Notes: generated from the sequence alone by a model not told the origin. Shown: positions 1-7,362, counted from the stretch's first letter. The stretch is 16,042 bases of DNA from Candidatus Kuenenia stuttgartensis (GCA_945874095.1 CAMCFM010000035.1:1-16042); one strand, 5' to 3'. Made by a program: numbers and translations.

Positions 1-335
1 GCTGTGGCACGGTCTCCAGGCTCTACGGCGTAATTGATATGAAGACGATTGTATGTGCCGGCGTCGGTCGTACCGTCAATCTTTAAATCGAGAGGGACCC
101 TGCGCTCGCCTCCAGGCAATTTGCCAGTCACTTTTTCAAAATTCGAAATAATATGAGCTCGCCGAACCGACCAGTCGGATTTGTTGCGGACCTCTGTTTC
201 CTTACCGTTTTGATCACGAACGATCAGGAGCCGGGTGTGGTCCGGATATGATGGAACTTCAGGAGGCTGGGCATGGATCGAAAAACAGCTGAAAAGCACC
301 AGAAATAAGGACAGGATCGGTTTGTGTCGCGACAT
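1..335 (-). CDS. Secreted alpha/beta hydrolase, acetyl-xylan-esterase/dienelactone-hydrolase-like (N-terminal part, runs off left edge)
   Basis: Only the first 111 codons are present; the gene continues past position 1. It begins at the ATG read from 335-333, preceded by TAAGGGTGAT about 7 bases upstream, an imperfect ribosome binding site. Residues 1-23 form a signal peptide: basic MSRHK, a hydrophobic Leu/Phe core, then HAQ. The mature start has RRAH (58-61), LPGGERRVPLD (73-83) and EPGDR (105-109). From memory, this spacing is typical of the N-terminal cap of planctomycete alpha/beta hydrolases annotated as acetyl xylan esterase or dienelactone hydrolase, where EPGDRVPAYLL precedes the catalytic fold. 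The serine nucleophile region is outside the window, so activity cannot be judged. It lies 94 bp downstream of the DUF1080 gene on the same strand, but a strong terminator separates them, so it probably has its own transcription start or relies on read-through. Confidence 0.68.
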   Translation of the reverse strand, partial: MSRHKPILSLFLVLFSCFSIHAQPPEVPSYPDHTRLLIVRDQNGKETEVRNKSDWSVRRAHIISNFEKVTGKLPGGERRVPLDLKIDGTTDAGTYNRLHINYAVEPGDRAT

Positions 336-368
336 GTTGCAATCACCCTTATTTATGAAGTGGCCAAT

Positions 369-409
369 AAAAAACAGGGGAGGGACGAATCCCATCCCCT
401 TGTTTTTTT
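369..409 (-). terminator. Intrinsic terminator after the DUF1080 gene, UUCG loop
   Basis: Read on the minus strand, a G-rich arm (GGGGATGGGA) pairs with TCCCTCCCC around a TTCG tetraloop, with one bulged T. The stem is extended by an A-run/T-run pairing and followed by TGTTTTTT. It starts about 20 bp after the DUF1080 stop codon. The flanking A and T runs would also let it work in the plus direction. Confidence 0.85.
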
Positions 410-428
410 GAGATCTGCTGAATTCGAT

Positions 429-1757
429 TCAGATCTTCTTGATGGAGACGTTGCGGAACATGACATCGTCGCCATGGCCTGCAAACCCGAAGAAGCCTTC
501 TGTCAAGTCTTTGCCGGGGTGTGGCGAATTGGCCATGAATTCCGTGACTTTATCCAGATCGGCGTTCAGAATGATCGTACCGTTGAGCTCAACCTTGATG
601 GTTTTGCCTTTGACGGTCACTTCCTGATAATTCCACTGGCCGGCTGGACGCAGGAAGCCACGGGCGGCTGGTACCATCCCATAGGCTGAACCGTGGGCCT
701 GGCGGTTGTCGATTTTGGCGTATTTTTCGTGGCCATCGTCGAGGATTTGCAGTTCGGTCATGCCGGCATAGGCTGGATCGCCAGTGCCTGGATATCGAAT
801 GGCCAGGCCGTTGTTGCCAGCGGCTGGGAGTTTGAATTCCACACGGGCGACGAAATCGCTGTATTTTGCTTTGGTGTGGAGAACGCCGCCCTTGCCCTTT
901 TTACAGGCGATGGCACCGTCGCGAATTTCGTAGTTGTCGGCAGCGCCGCCCCAGGCGTCGAGCGATGTGCCGTTGAAGAGCGAGGTAAAGCCTTCAGGAT
1001 CGGCTTTCCCACGCAGCATCGAGGCCGCTTCTTCAGCGCCGATTTCACGGACAGCGATATTTTTCCAGCGAATTTCGCCGCCGTGGGTTTGGAGCTGGAA
1101 TGGGCCGCTGGCGAAGAGCGGTGTCTTGCGATCCCAGAAGTTTTCCATGGTGGCGTTATCGACCACGAGTTTGTCGTTCAGCCAAACCCAGGTGCGGGCC
1201 CCAAGCTGGCGGATCTTGAATTTATTCCACTCGCCGAAAGGCTTGTCAGCCAGGACCAGTGGGTCTTTCCCATCGGCACCTTTGGTGTTGTTCCAGAGGC
1301 CGCCCGAGCCTTTGTCGGCACCAAGATTGAACTTGGCCGTTTCGGTGTAATCCCAGATCTGGACCTGTGGATTGGCCTTCAGGTAAATACCGCTGTCCGC
1401 CTTGGCAACGGTCTTGTAGTCAATCACCAGCTCGTAATCGCTGTAGTTCTTATCGCTTGTGGCGTAAGGGCCAAAGCCGTCGTTGACCAGTTCGCCGTTC
1501 TGAACAGTCCAGTGCTTGACCAATTCGGCCTGCTGGCTATCGCGATAGGCTTTCTTCTCGGTTTCGCTCATGGCGAAATACTTGCGAGGGTCGAAGTGCG
1601 GCATTCCATACCAGCCGGTGAGGTCTTTACCGTTGAAGATCGGTGTGAAACCGGCAGGAATTTCATCGGCTTGAACGGATGAAATCAGTTTGACGTTGCC
1701 CAGAGCAGCTGAGGCTGAGAGAAGGGCCGTGTTGCGGACAAATTCGCGGCGATTCAT
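429..1757 (-). CDS. Tat-exported protein with two DUF1080 (3-keto-disaccharide hydrolase) domains
   Basis: A 442-residue protein. The ATG at 1757 is preferred over an upstream in-frame start because it opens directly with a twin-arginine signal, MNRREFVRNTALLS (1-14), followed by an Ala/Ser-rich hydrophobic stretch to about residue 30. The ribosome binding site is weak (TAGG). Two DUF1080/PF06439 jelly-roll domains follow: about 37-238, opening with FTPIFNGKDLTGWYG, and about 257-441, opening with FTSLFNGTSLDAWGG. Each has the expected interior pattern: DSGIYLK (121-127) and NNGLAIRYPG (315-324), and closing strands IRWKNIAVREI (229-239) and VMFRNVSIKKI (432-442). The family is annotated as 3-keto-disaccharide hydrolases, cleaving glycosides after C3 oxidation. 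The gene lies 99 bp after the Gfo/Idh gene with no clear terminator between, suggesting cotranscription with the enzyme that could supply 3-keto substrate. The substrate is unknown. Confidence 0.9.
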   Translation of the reverse strand: MNRREFVRNTALLSASAALGNVKLISSVQADEIPAGFTPIFNGKDLTGWYGMPHFDPRKYFAMSETEKKAYRDSQQAELVKHWTVQNGELVNDGFGPYATSDKNYSDYELVIDYKTVAKADSGIYLKANPQVQIWDYTETAKFNLGADKGSGGLWNNTKGADGKDPLVLADKPFGEWNKFKIRQLGARTWVWLNDKLVVDNATMENFWDRKTPLFASGPFQLQTHGGEIRWKNIAVREIGAEEAASMLRGKADPEGFTSLFNGTSLDAWGGAADNYEIRDGAIACKKGKGGVLHTKAKYSDFVARVEFKLPAAGNNGLAIRYPGTGDPAYAGMTELQILDDGHEKYAKIDNRQAHGSAYGMVPAARGFLRPAGQWNYQEVTVKGKTIKVELNGTIILNADLDKVTEFMANSPHPGKDLTEGFFGFAGHGDDVMFRNVSIKKI

Positions 1758-1856
1758 GATTCGGGAACCTACTAGATAGAGTGGAATAGAGACTGGAAGA
1801 AGTTTTTCAGACGGACGACGGACTTGAATCAGCACATGATACGATTCAGAAAGCGA

Positions 1857-3206
1857 TCAGGAAAGACCTGGGACATCCCAGCCCTTGCGATAGGCTTTCT
1901 TGACATACTTATTGGCTTCCGGAGCATTGGTGAATTGCAACTCTTTGGCATTCCATTGCAATTCCATTCCAGGGAACCGGGAAGCCACACCGCCCAGAAG
2001 GATCGACTCCGTCAAGGGGCCTGCGTATCCGAAGTGGGCCGAGGTTTTGCCATTGCCCTGAACGGCATCGACAAACTGGTGCCAGTGGTCTGCTCCTGGA
2101 GCAGCCTGACGCTTGGAGGTCGCTTCCTTCGATTCACCGACAATAATCGGCATGGCCACGTGTGGCAGAATCAGGATTCCGGTGGTTCCGAAGAAAACCG
2201 AGCCTTGATCCGGCAGGCCGTTCGGCTTGATGGCATCAATGACGAATTGAGGAGGCCGGCGGTCGCCATCGTACCACGTGACATTCACTGTCTTTGCGTC
2301 AGTAAACTGATTGCCCGGGAAGACATAGAGCACCTGAGCATCGTCCGCCCAGTTCGTTGCGTTCGGAGCCTTGCCGTCAAACTTAACAGAAATCGGGGCA
2401 GTCAGGTCAAGCGCTTTGAAGACAGGGTCATAGATATGACAGCCCATGTCTCCAAACGTGCCTGTCCCGAAGTCGAGTCTGCGACGCCAGTTGCCGGGAT
2501 GATAGTAGCCATCGCCAATGAATGGGCGGTCGTCGCAAACGCCGAGCCAGCCTTGCCAATCGAGGCTTGTTGGGACTTTATCGGTCCGATCCGGCTTGCT
2601 GGTCGGATCGCCCCACTTTTTGCTGGACCAGGTGTGAACTTCCTTGATCTTGCCGATGGCACCTTCCTGAATCCAGGCCACGGCTGAACGGTATTCGCGG
2701 GCGGAGTGAATCTGGACGCCCATTTGGGTGACCAACTTCTTTTCAGCAGCGATTTCAGCGAGCCTGCGAGATTCGTAAATGTCGTGTGTCAAAGGCTTCT
2801 GGCCATAAACTGCCAGGTTGTGGGCCATGGCTGTGGCGCCGATCGGGGCGTGCATGTGGTCGGGCGTGCTCACATTGACGCTGTCGAGGCCGTTAGGGCC
2901 GAGCTTGTCGAGCAGTTTCCGATAATCCTGAAAGACCTGAATATTGGGGAAACGCTTTTTGAGAGCTTCTCCGCGTTCGGAATCGACGTCGGCCACTGCC
3001 ACCAGATCCACATTCTTATGGGAAGCGATGGCCGAGAGGTCAGCCCCAGCCATTCCGCCTGCTCCAAAGCTGGCGTGGCGAACACGTTCGGAAGGAGCGG
3101 CCGAGATCAGACGCGGAATAAACGCAGGGGCGGCGAACAGGCCAACCGTACCACGGATAAGGTGGCGACGTGTCAGTTGGGAACTGTTAACAGATTTGTC
3201 GTGCAT
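1857..3206 (-). CDS. Tat-exported Gfo/Idh/MocA family oxidoreductase
   Basis: A 449-residue NAD(P)-dependent sugar or cyclitol oxidoreductase. The ATG at 3206 is chosen because it is followed by a twin-arginine signal, LTRRHLIRGTVG (11-22), and a hydrophobic stretch to about residue 36; AAAAGG lies about 8 bases upstream. The Rossmann domain begins at FGAGGMAGAD (47-56), with VAVADVDSE (69-77) as the second strand. The usual EKP motif is QKP here (136-138), a common variant. The C-terminal alpha/beta domain contains FGDMGCHIYDP (251-261), with the presumed catalytic His257 and Asp260. Tat export fits a protein that folds with bound cofactor before export, as known for Zymomonas glucose-fructose oxidoreductase. 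It is first in a probable two-gene unit with the DUF1080 gene. It diverges from the gene at 3580 across a region with symmetrical inverted repeats. The substrate cannot be told. Confidence 0.93.
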   Translation of the reverse strand: MHDKSVNSSQLTRRHLIRGTVGLFAAPAFIPRLISAAPSERVRHASFGAGGMAGADLSAIASHKNVDLVAVADVDSERGEALKKRFPNIQVFQDYRKLLDKLGPNGLDSVNVSTPDHMHAPIGATAMAHNLAVYGQKPLTHDIYESRRLAEIAAEKKLVTQMGVQIHSAREYRSAVAWIQEGAIGKIKEVHTWSSKKWGDPTSKPDRTDKVPTSLDWQGWLGVCDDRPFIGDGYYHPGNWRRRLDFGTGTFGDMGCHIYDPVFKALDLTAPISVKFDGKAPNATNWADDAQVLYVFPGNQFTDAKTVNVTWYDGDRRPPQFVIDAIKPNGLPDQGSVFFGTTGILILPHVAMPIIVGESKEATSKRQAAPGADHWHQFVDAVQGNGKTSAHFGYAGPLTESILLGGVASRFPGMELQWNAKELQFTNAPEANKYVKKAYRKGWDVPGLS

Positions 3207-3362
3207 CGGTCGTGCCTTTTGAGAGGGAAGCGGCCATCGTCCAAAGGGCTGGCGAATGGAGTCGGAGGGATATCCTTTTTTAACCGACCGATGCGCCGGA
3301 CACAAGAGCGCACCCGATTTTTATAAGTGCAAATGGTCCGAACCGTGTGGGATCGTCGAGAC

Positions 3363-3413
3363 CGTTTTCGATTAAACGAACCGCTTTGAGGGTTCGCGAT
3401 TTTGTCAAAATCG
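3363..3413. promoter_or_regulatory. Cluster of three inverted repeats in the divergent intergenic region
   Basis: Three inverted repeats lie almost end to end: CGTTT-6-AAACG (3363-3378), CGAACC-8-GGTTCG (3377-3396) and CGATTTTG-T-CAAAATCG (3397-3413). They sit at the centre of the 373-bp gap (3207-3579) between two divergently transcribed genes, about 160 bp from each start. No T-run follows, so this is not a classical terminator. Operator sites for a dimeric regulator are the simplest reading, but this is inference. The rest of the gap shows no convincing gene. A weak minus-strand promoter-like pair (TTGTGT-17-TAAAAA, 3277-3305) and an isolated TATGAT at 3496-3501 were the only other signals. 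Confidence 0.45.
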
Positions 3414-3579
3414 TTGCGTTTACGATCAAATCCCTCACAAGCGTCAAATTCGAAAGCTGATTCTTCTTGAATATCGGATGTGACTTTGGGGACAATATGA
3501 TAAATCGAACAAAACTGAGAAATGTTCGTAGAACAACTGTTTACAGTCCAAGCTTCCAGAGCCAGAGAGAACAGCACCC

Positions 3580-4623
3580 ATGCCTCGAATGAACGTCACA
3601 AAATCACGATTGGCATTATTTGTCGGGCTTGGTCTGACAGGCCTGCAATCATGGACGACCGTCAGCGTCGGCCAGCAACCACCGGCTGCCACCGCCGCCC
3701 CGGAACAGGCTCCAAAGCCTGCTCTGACAGCCGATCAACAAGCGGTTTTGGCAGTCTCCGATACATTCGACAAAGCCTTTGACAAGGGCGATATCGCGAC
3801 CCTGACTGCGATCCTTGCCGACGATGTCCGGATTGTGGATGAAGCCGGCGAAGTTTATGACGGTAAAGATGCGGTGAAGGACGTTTTTGTCAGTGGTTTC
3901 GAGAAGCAGCCTGGTGCAACCCTCGAAACTGTTGTCGATTCCATCCGCCTGATCACGGCTGATGTGGCTGTGGAAGATGGGACATCCGTCTTCACACCAG
4001 TCGATAGTGATCCCGTATCAACAACCTACCAAGCAGTTTATGTTAAAAAGGATGGGGCCTGGAAGCTCTCCCAGCTGCGAGATTACAAGTCGCCGACAGC
4101 ACTGGATTCAGCCGTTCATTCCGAGTACCTGTCGGCCATCGCCTGGATTGAAGGCGAATGGCTTCTGGAAGGTCCTGATGGGGTCGTTCATGTGAATGCC
4201 AATTGGATCGACGATGGGAATGCGGTCGAACTGAAGTTTAGCCGCAAGGAATCGACATTCGTCAAAAATCTGGCCAGCATGCGGATTGGCTATGACCCGC
4301 AAAGCCGTCGGATCAAGTCCTGGACATTCGACTCAGCCGGTGGACACGGCACCAGCACCTGGGCCAAAGTCGCCGACCAGAACACTTGGCTATTGAAAAA
4401 CGAAGCCGTTTTGCCAGATGGCAAAGGCGTTTCAGCCAGCCAGCTGCTGACGATCGACGAGAGCGGAACCAAGATTGTCTGGACTACATTTGACCGAGCC
4501 ATTGACGGTGTTGTGACCCCGAGCCGCGAGGAAGTTACGCTGACTCGTCAGGCTCCTGCACCAAAATCTGTTTCAACCACCAAGCCAGCCACAGCGCCTG
4601 CGGCTGCTAAACCTGCTCCTTGA
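3580..4623 (+). CDS. Secreted SnoaL/DUF4440-like (SgcJ/EcaC-type) protein with an extra C-terminal domain
   Basis: A 347-residue protein. The ATG at 3580 follows a purine-rich AGAGAGAA; a second ATG nine bases later is also possible. Residues 1-31 form a signal peptide, with SVGQQ as the likely cleavage area, followed by an Ala/Pro-rich linker. Residues 51-172 look like an NTF2-fold SnoaL/DUF4440 domain: VLAVSDTFDKAFDKGD at the start, DDVRIVD (81-87), then YQAVYVKKDGAWKLSQL (150-166), the closing strand pattern of that family. Residues 178-323 form a second beta-rich region (IEGEWLLEG, LKFSRKES, WTTFDRAIDG) that I cannot name. The tail (324-347) is Ala/Pro/Lys-rich. SnoaL-like domains often bind small ligands but many have no known activity, so no reaction is assigned. 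It is followed after 41 bp by the large repeat protein, probably in the same operon. Confidence 0.82.
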   Translation: MPRMNVTKSRLALFVGLGLTGLQSWTTVSVGQQPPAATAAPEQAPKPALTADQQAVLAVSDTFDKAFDKGDIATLTAILADDVRIVDEAGEVYDGKDAVKDVFVSGFEKQPGATLETVVDSIRLITADVAVEDGTSVFTPVDSDPVSTTYQAVYVKKDGAWKLSQLRDYKSPTALDSAVHSEYLSAIAWIEGEWLLEGPDGVVHVNANWIDDGNAVELKFSRKESTFVKNLASMRIGYDPQSRRIKSWTFDSAGGHGTSTWAKVADQNTWLLKNEAVLPDGKGVSASQLLTIDESGTKIVWTTFDRAIDGVVTPSREEVTLTRQAPAPKSVSTTKPATAPAAAKPAP

Positions 4624-4664
4624 GATCCTTCACAGCACAAAGCATCGGGGAGACTTTCACGAAC

Positions 4665-7316
4665 ATGAACAAAATCAAACGAATTCGTCGGGTATTCCGA
4701 AACGCAGCCCTGCTGATCACATCAGCGACCATGGCCATGCCCCCTGTGGAAGCTTTTCAGGGACGCGGTGGTGGAGGAGGTCGGCCAGGTGGTGGAGGTG
4801 CCGCTCGCCCATCAGGTGGTGGCGGTGGTATGGCGTCACGCCCACAAGGTGGGGGTGGCGGTATGGCCCGTCCACAAGGCGGTGGCGGTGGTGGTTTTTC
4901 AGGAGGTGGATTCAGAGGCATGTCAGCTCCTGCCGGTCAAGCCCGTCCATCTATGCCAGCTGCACAAGCGCGGCCATCCATGCCAAACATGCAAGCCAGG
5001 CCGTCGATGCCAAACAATAATATGGCCAGGCCGAGTATGCCGAATCAGGCGGCTCGTCCCTCTGCACCGAACATGCCTGCCAACCGCCCAGCGACTGCCC
5101 CGGGTAATCTTGGGGGAGCCGCCCGACCGAACAGCCCAGGAAATATGGCGGGAATGGCACGCCCGACATCGCCGGGGCAACCCGCTCGACCAGGCGGGAT
5201 GATTCCTGGTAATCCAGGTGGTGGAAACAGGCCTTCGATCGGATCACGCCCACCTTGGGCCAACGGCACCGCAATGGGTGGAGCAGGTGCAGGGCAGAGA
5301 CCAGTCTCTCCAGGTGCCGGTGCGAATCGTCCGGGCGCTGGTATGAATGGAATCAATCGACCCGGTGGTGCGACCACCCTCCCAGGCAACGTCAGTGGAC
5401 TTCGTCCAGGTGCCGGTGGAGGTGCCACAAAGCCTGCTCCAGGATTTCGTCCTGATCTGGGCAGCGGACCACGTCCCGGAGGGGGCGGTTCTGGAATCAA
5501 TCGTCCCGGTGGTGCTGCCACCCTGCCAGGCCAGATCGGTGGGAATCGCCCAGGTGCTGGCGGTGGAGGTATCAACCGTCCCCCAGGCGTAGGTGGAGCC
5601 ACAACATTGCCAGGCAATGTGAGCGGCCTTCGACCAGGAGCCGGTGGCGGTGGGATCAACCGTCCCGGCATTGGAAATGGAATCGGCTCCGGTATCGATC
5701 GGCCCGGCTACGGCGGAGGCGGTATCAATCGCCCCGGTGGTATCGGCAATCGTCCAGGCCAAAACGGTGGTGGTATCAATCGCCCCGGTGGTAATAACAA
5801 CTTTATCGGTGGCAACACCAATAACAATATCAACATCAATAACAACAACGTCAACAATCGCCCGGTATACAACCGTCCAGGCTACAACGGCCCAGGCTGG
5901 TGGAACACTGGAGGCGGTGGTGGTGGCGGCGGATATCGTCCCGGTGGTAATGGCTACAATAACTGGGGCGGTGGTGGAGCATACAACCGACCTGGCAGTG
6001 GATGGTGGACAAACCGTCCCGGTGGCTGGGGTTACGATAACGGTTATGGCGGATATCGCCCACAGTACTGGAACAACCACAACAACTGGCACCACGGCGG
6101 CTGGGGCTGGTCCAATCCCGTCATTAATAACTACTACGGTGGTTATGGCGGATATGGTTACAACAATAACTGGCTGGCCTGGGGCATGGGTGGCTTCGGT
6201 GTCGGACTGCTTTCGTCAAGCCTTCTGGGCTGGGGCATGGGCTCATCGCTCTATAATTGGGGATATTCGAGTTACTCGAACCCTTATTATAGCTACATCC
6301 CTTCCACGACAGTGGTCGTTCAACAGCCGAATCCAGTGATTGTACAGCAGCAACCAACTCAGATTGCTGCAACTCCTTACGACTACAGTCAGCCCCTGAA
6401 TACAGAGGCCAGTCAGCCTCCCCAGCAAGTGGCTGATCCTGCCTTGACCACCTTCGAGAAGGCTCGTCAGGATTATATCTCTGGCAATTTTGACGGCGCA
6501 TTGGCGGGTGTCAATAAATCGCTCGAAGCTCTGCCGAACGACGCCGTAATGCACGAGTTTCGTGGCCTCTGCCTCTTCTCGCTCGGTCGATATGGGGAAG
6601 CCTCTGCCACGATCTATCCCGTTCTGGCTGTTCAGCCAGGCATGGACTGGACCAGCCTCTCCAGCCTCTATAACAACGTCGATAATTTCACCAACCAGTT
6701 GCGAAAGCTCGAAGGTTATCGGGACTCCAATCCCGACAATCCAGCGGCCCGCTTTCTGCTTTCGTATCTCTATCTCTCGATGGGTTATAGGGATCAAGCC
6801 AAGACTGAGCTCACAAAGCTGGTTAAGCTCCAGCCTGCCGATACGGTCTCGGCTGGAATCCTGAGAGTGTTGAATTCCACCGACGATTCAGGCAACCCAA
6901 TCGAAACGCCTCCAGCCAGCGGTGCTGAAGTGGCTGCAAACCAGCCAGCACCAGCCCCGGCAACAGGTGTGGATGCGCCGGCGATCGATCCCGCCAAACC
7001 GGCTGAAGATCCCGCCAAGAATGCTCCGGCAGCCGAAATGCTGAACGGCAAGTTCACGGCCAAGCCTTCGACTACGGATACGATTACACTTGAGCTGACG
7101 CCTGAGAAGACCTTCAAATGGTCGGTCGCAGCCGGCAGCCAGGCCCCTCGCGGGTTCAATGGCAAGTATGAGTACACCGACGGCGTTCTCGCCCTCCTTT
7201 CAGACCAAAACGGCCAGCGACTGGTGGGCCGGTTGACACTTGTTGCTGAAAATCAGTTCCGGTTCCAGGTGGTGGACGCACCTCCAAGCGACCAGGGCTT
7301 GCTGTTCAGCAAGTAA
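4665..7316 (+). CDS. Large secreted Gly/Pro/Asn/Arg-rich repeat protein with TPR region and C-terminal beta domain
   Basis: An 883-residue protein. The ATG at 4665 is preceded by GGGGAG at 4647-4652, which decides it over an upstream TTG. Residues 1-30 are a signal peptide ending PVEA. Then come: a poly-Gly region (34-87); five ARPSMP-type repeats (93-135); NRPG/GINRPG and ATLPG repeats (220-375); an Asn-rich stretch (376-398); a Trp/Tyr/Gly/Asn-rich region (400-500); a Gly-rich hydrophobic segment (503-530) that may insert in or associate with a membrane; and a Gln/Pro linker. Residues about 594-735 resemble tetratricopeptide repeats (TFEKARQDYISGNFDGAL; DNPAARFLLSYLYLSMGY). After an Ala/Pro-rich linker, residues 791-883 form a small beta domain starting MLNGKFTA. 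The composition suggests a flexible cell-surface or periplasmic scaffold, with the TPR part binding partners. This is inference; no enzyme motif is visible. Probably cotranscribed with the SnoaL-like gene. Confidence 0.85.
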   Translation: MNKIKRIRRVFRNAALLITSATMAMPPVEAFQGRGGGGGRPGGGGAARPSGGGGGMASRPQGGGGGMARPQGGGGGGFSGGGFRGMSAPAGQARPSMPAAQARPSMPNMQARPSMPNNNMARPSMPNQAARPSAPNMPANRPATAPGNLGGAARPNSPGNMAGMARPTSPGQPARPGGMIPGNPGGGNRPSIGSRPPWANGTAMGGAGAGQRPVSPGAGANRPGAGMNGINRPGGATTLPGNVSGLRPGAGGGATKPAPGFRPDLGSGPRPGGGGSGINRPGGAATLPGQIGGNRPGAGGGGINRPPGVGGATTLPGNVSGLRPGAGGGGINRPGIGNGIGSGIDRPGYGGGGINRPGGIGNRPGQNGGGINRPGGNNNFIGGNTNNNININNNNVNNRPVYNRPGYNGPGWWNTGGGGGGGGYRPGGNGYNNWGGGGAYNRPGSGWWTNRPGGWGYDNGYGGYRPQYWNNHNNWHHGGWGWSNPVINNYYGGYGGYGYNNNWLAWGMGGFGVGLLSSSLLGWGMGSSLYNWGYSSYSNPYYSYIPSTTVVVQQPNPVIVQQQPTQIAATPYDYSQPLNTEASQPPQQVADPALTTFEKARQDYISGNFDGALAGVNKSLEALPNDAVMHEFRGLCLFSLGRYGEASATIYPVLAVQPGMDWTSLSSLYNNVDNFTNQLRKLEGYRDSNPDNPAARFLLSYLYLSMGYRDQAKTELTKLVKLQPADTVSAGILRVLNSTDDSGNPIETPPASGAEVAANQPAPAPATGVDAPAIDPAKPAEDPAKNAPAAEMLNGKFTAKPSTTDTITLELTPEKTFKWSVAAGSQAPRGFNGKYEYTDGVLALLSDQNGQRLVGRLTLVAENQFRFQVVDAPPSDQGLLFSK
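4941..5069 (+). repeat. Five in-frame ARPSMP peptide repeats
   Basis: Inside the repeat protein (residues 93-135), the hexapeptide ARPSMP occurs four times, plus one ARPSAP, spaced 9-11 residues apart. The copies use different codons: Arg is CGT, CGG, AGG, AGG, CGT and Ser is TCT, TCC, TCG, AGT, TCT. The repeat is therefore much clearer at protein than at DNA level. Confidence 0.85.
5349..5789 (+). repeat. GINRPG repeats with three interspersed ATLPG-type 20-residue repeats
   Basis: Seven copies of GINRPG or a one-residue variant fall between residues 229 and 375 of the repeat protein. Interleaved are three 20-residue units at 5364-5423, 5508-5567 and 5592-5651. The first and third encode the identical peptide GGATTLPGNVSGLRPGAGGG; the middle one is diverged (GGAATLPGQIGGNRPGAGGG). 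Spacing between unit starts is 144 and 84 bp, so this is not a simple tandem array. Confidence 0.88.
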
Positions 7317-7362
7317 GTCAGCAAGTTTCCAACGGATCTGATTACAAATCGACAAAAAGTGG

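Noticed and set aside
693..1682. Long open frame (329 codons) on the plus strand opposite the DUF1080 gene
   Set aside because: It is antisense to a clear two-domain family protein, has no ribosome binding site, and its translation has no recognisable domain; codon bias of the real gene explains the open frame.
1758..1835. Upstream extension of the DUF1080 gene (26 extra residues)
   Set aside because: The extension would place the twin-arginine signal internally; the ATG at 1757 begins MNRREF, the usual start of such proteins.
3207..3305. Upstream extension of the exported Gfo/Idh gene (33 extra residues)
   Set aside because: The added residues look like noncoding sequence and would bury the Tat signal; the ATG at 3206 has an AAAAGG site upstream.
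4768..5800. Direct repeats that might suggest a CRISPR array or minisatellite
   Set aside because: The units are in frame, encode peptide repeats, vary in spacing and differ at synonymous positions. There are no constant-length repeats with unique spacers and no cas genes.
5045..6095. Long minus-strand open frames (208 and 283 codons) opposite the repeat-protein gene, and a 231-codon plus-strand frame at 5644-6339
   Set aside because: They translate to Pro/Gly/Arg- or Thr/Val/Ile-rich simple sequence, mirror images of the GGT/GGC/CCN-rich repeats, with no start signals or domains. They are by-products of the repeated codons.
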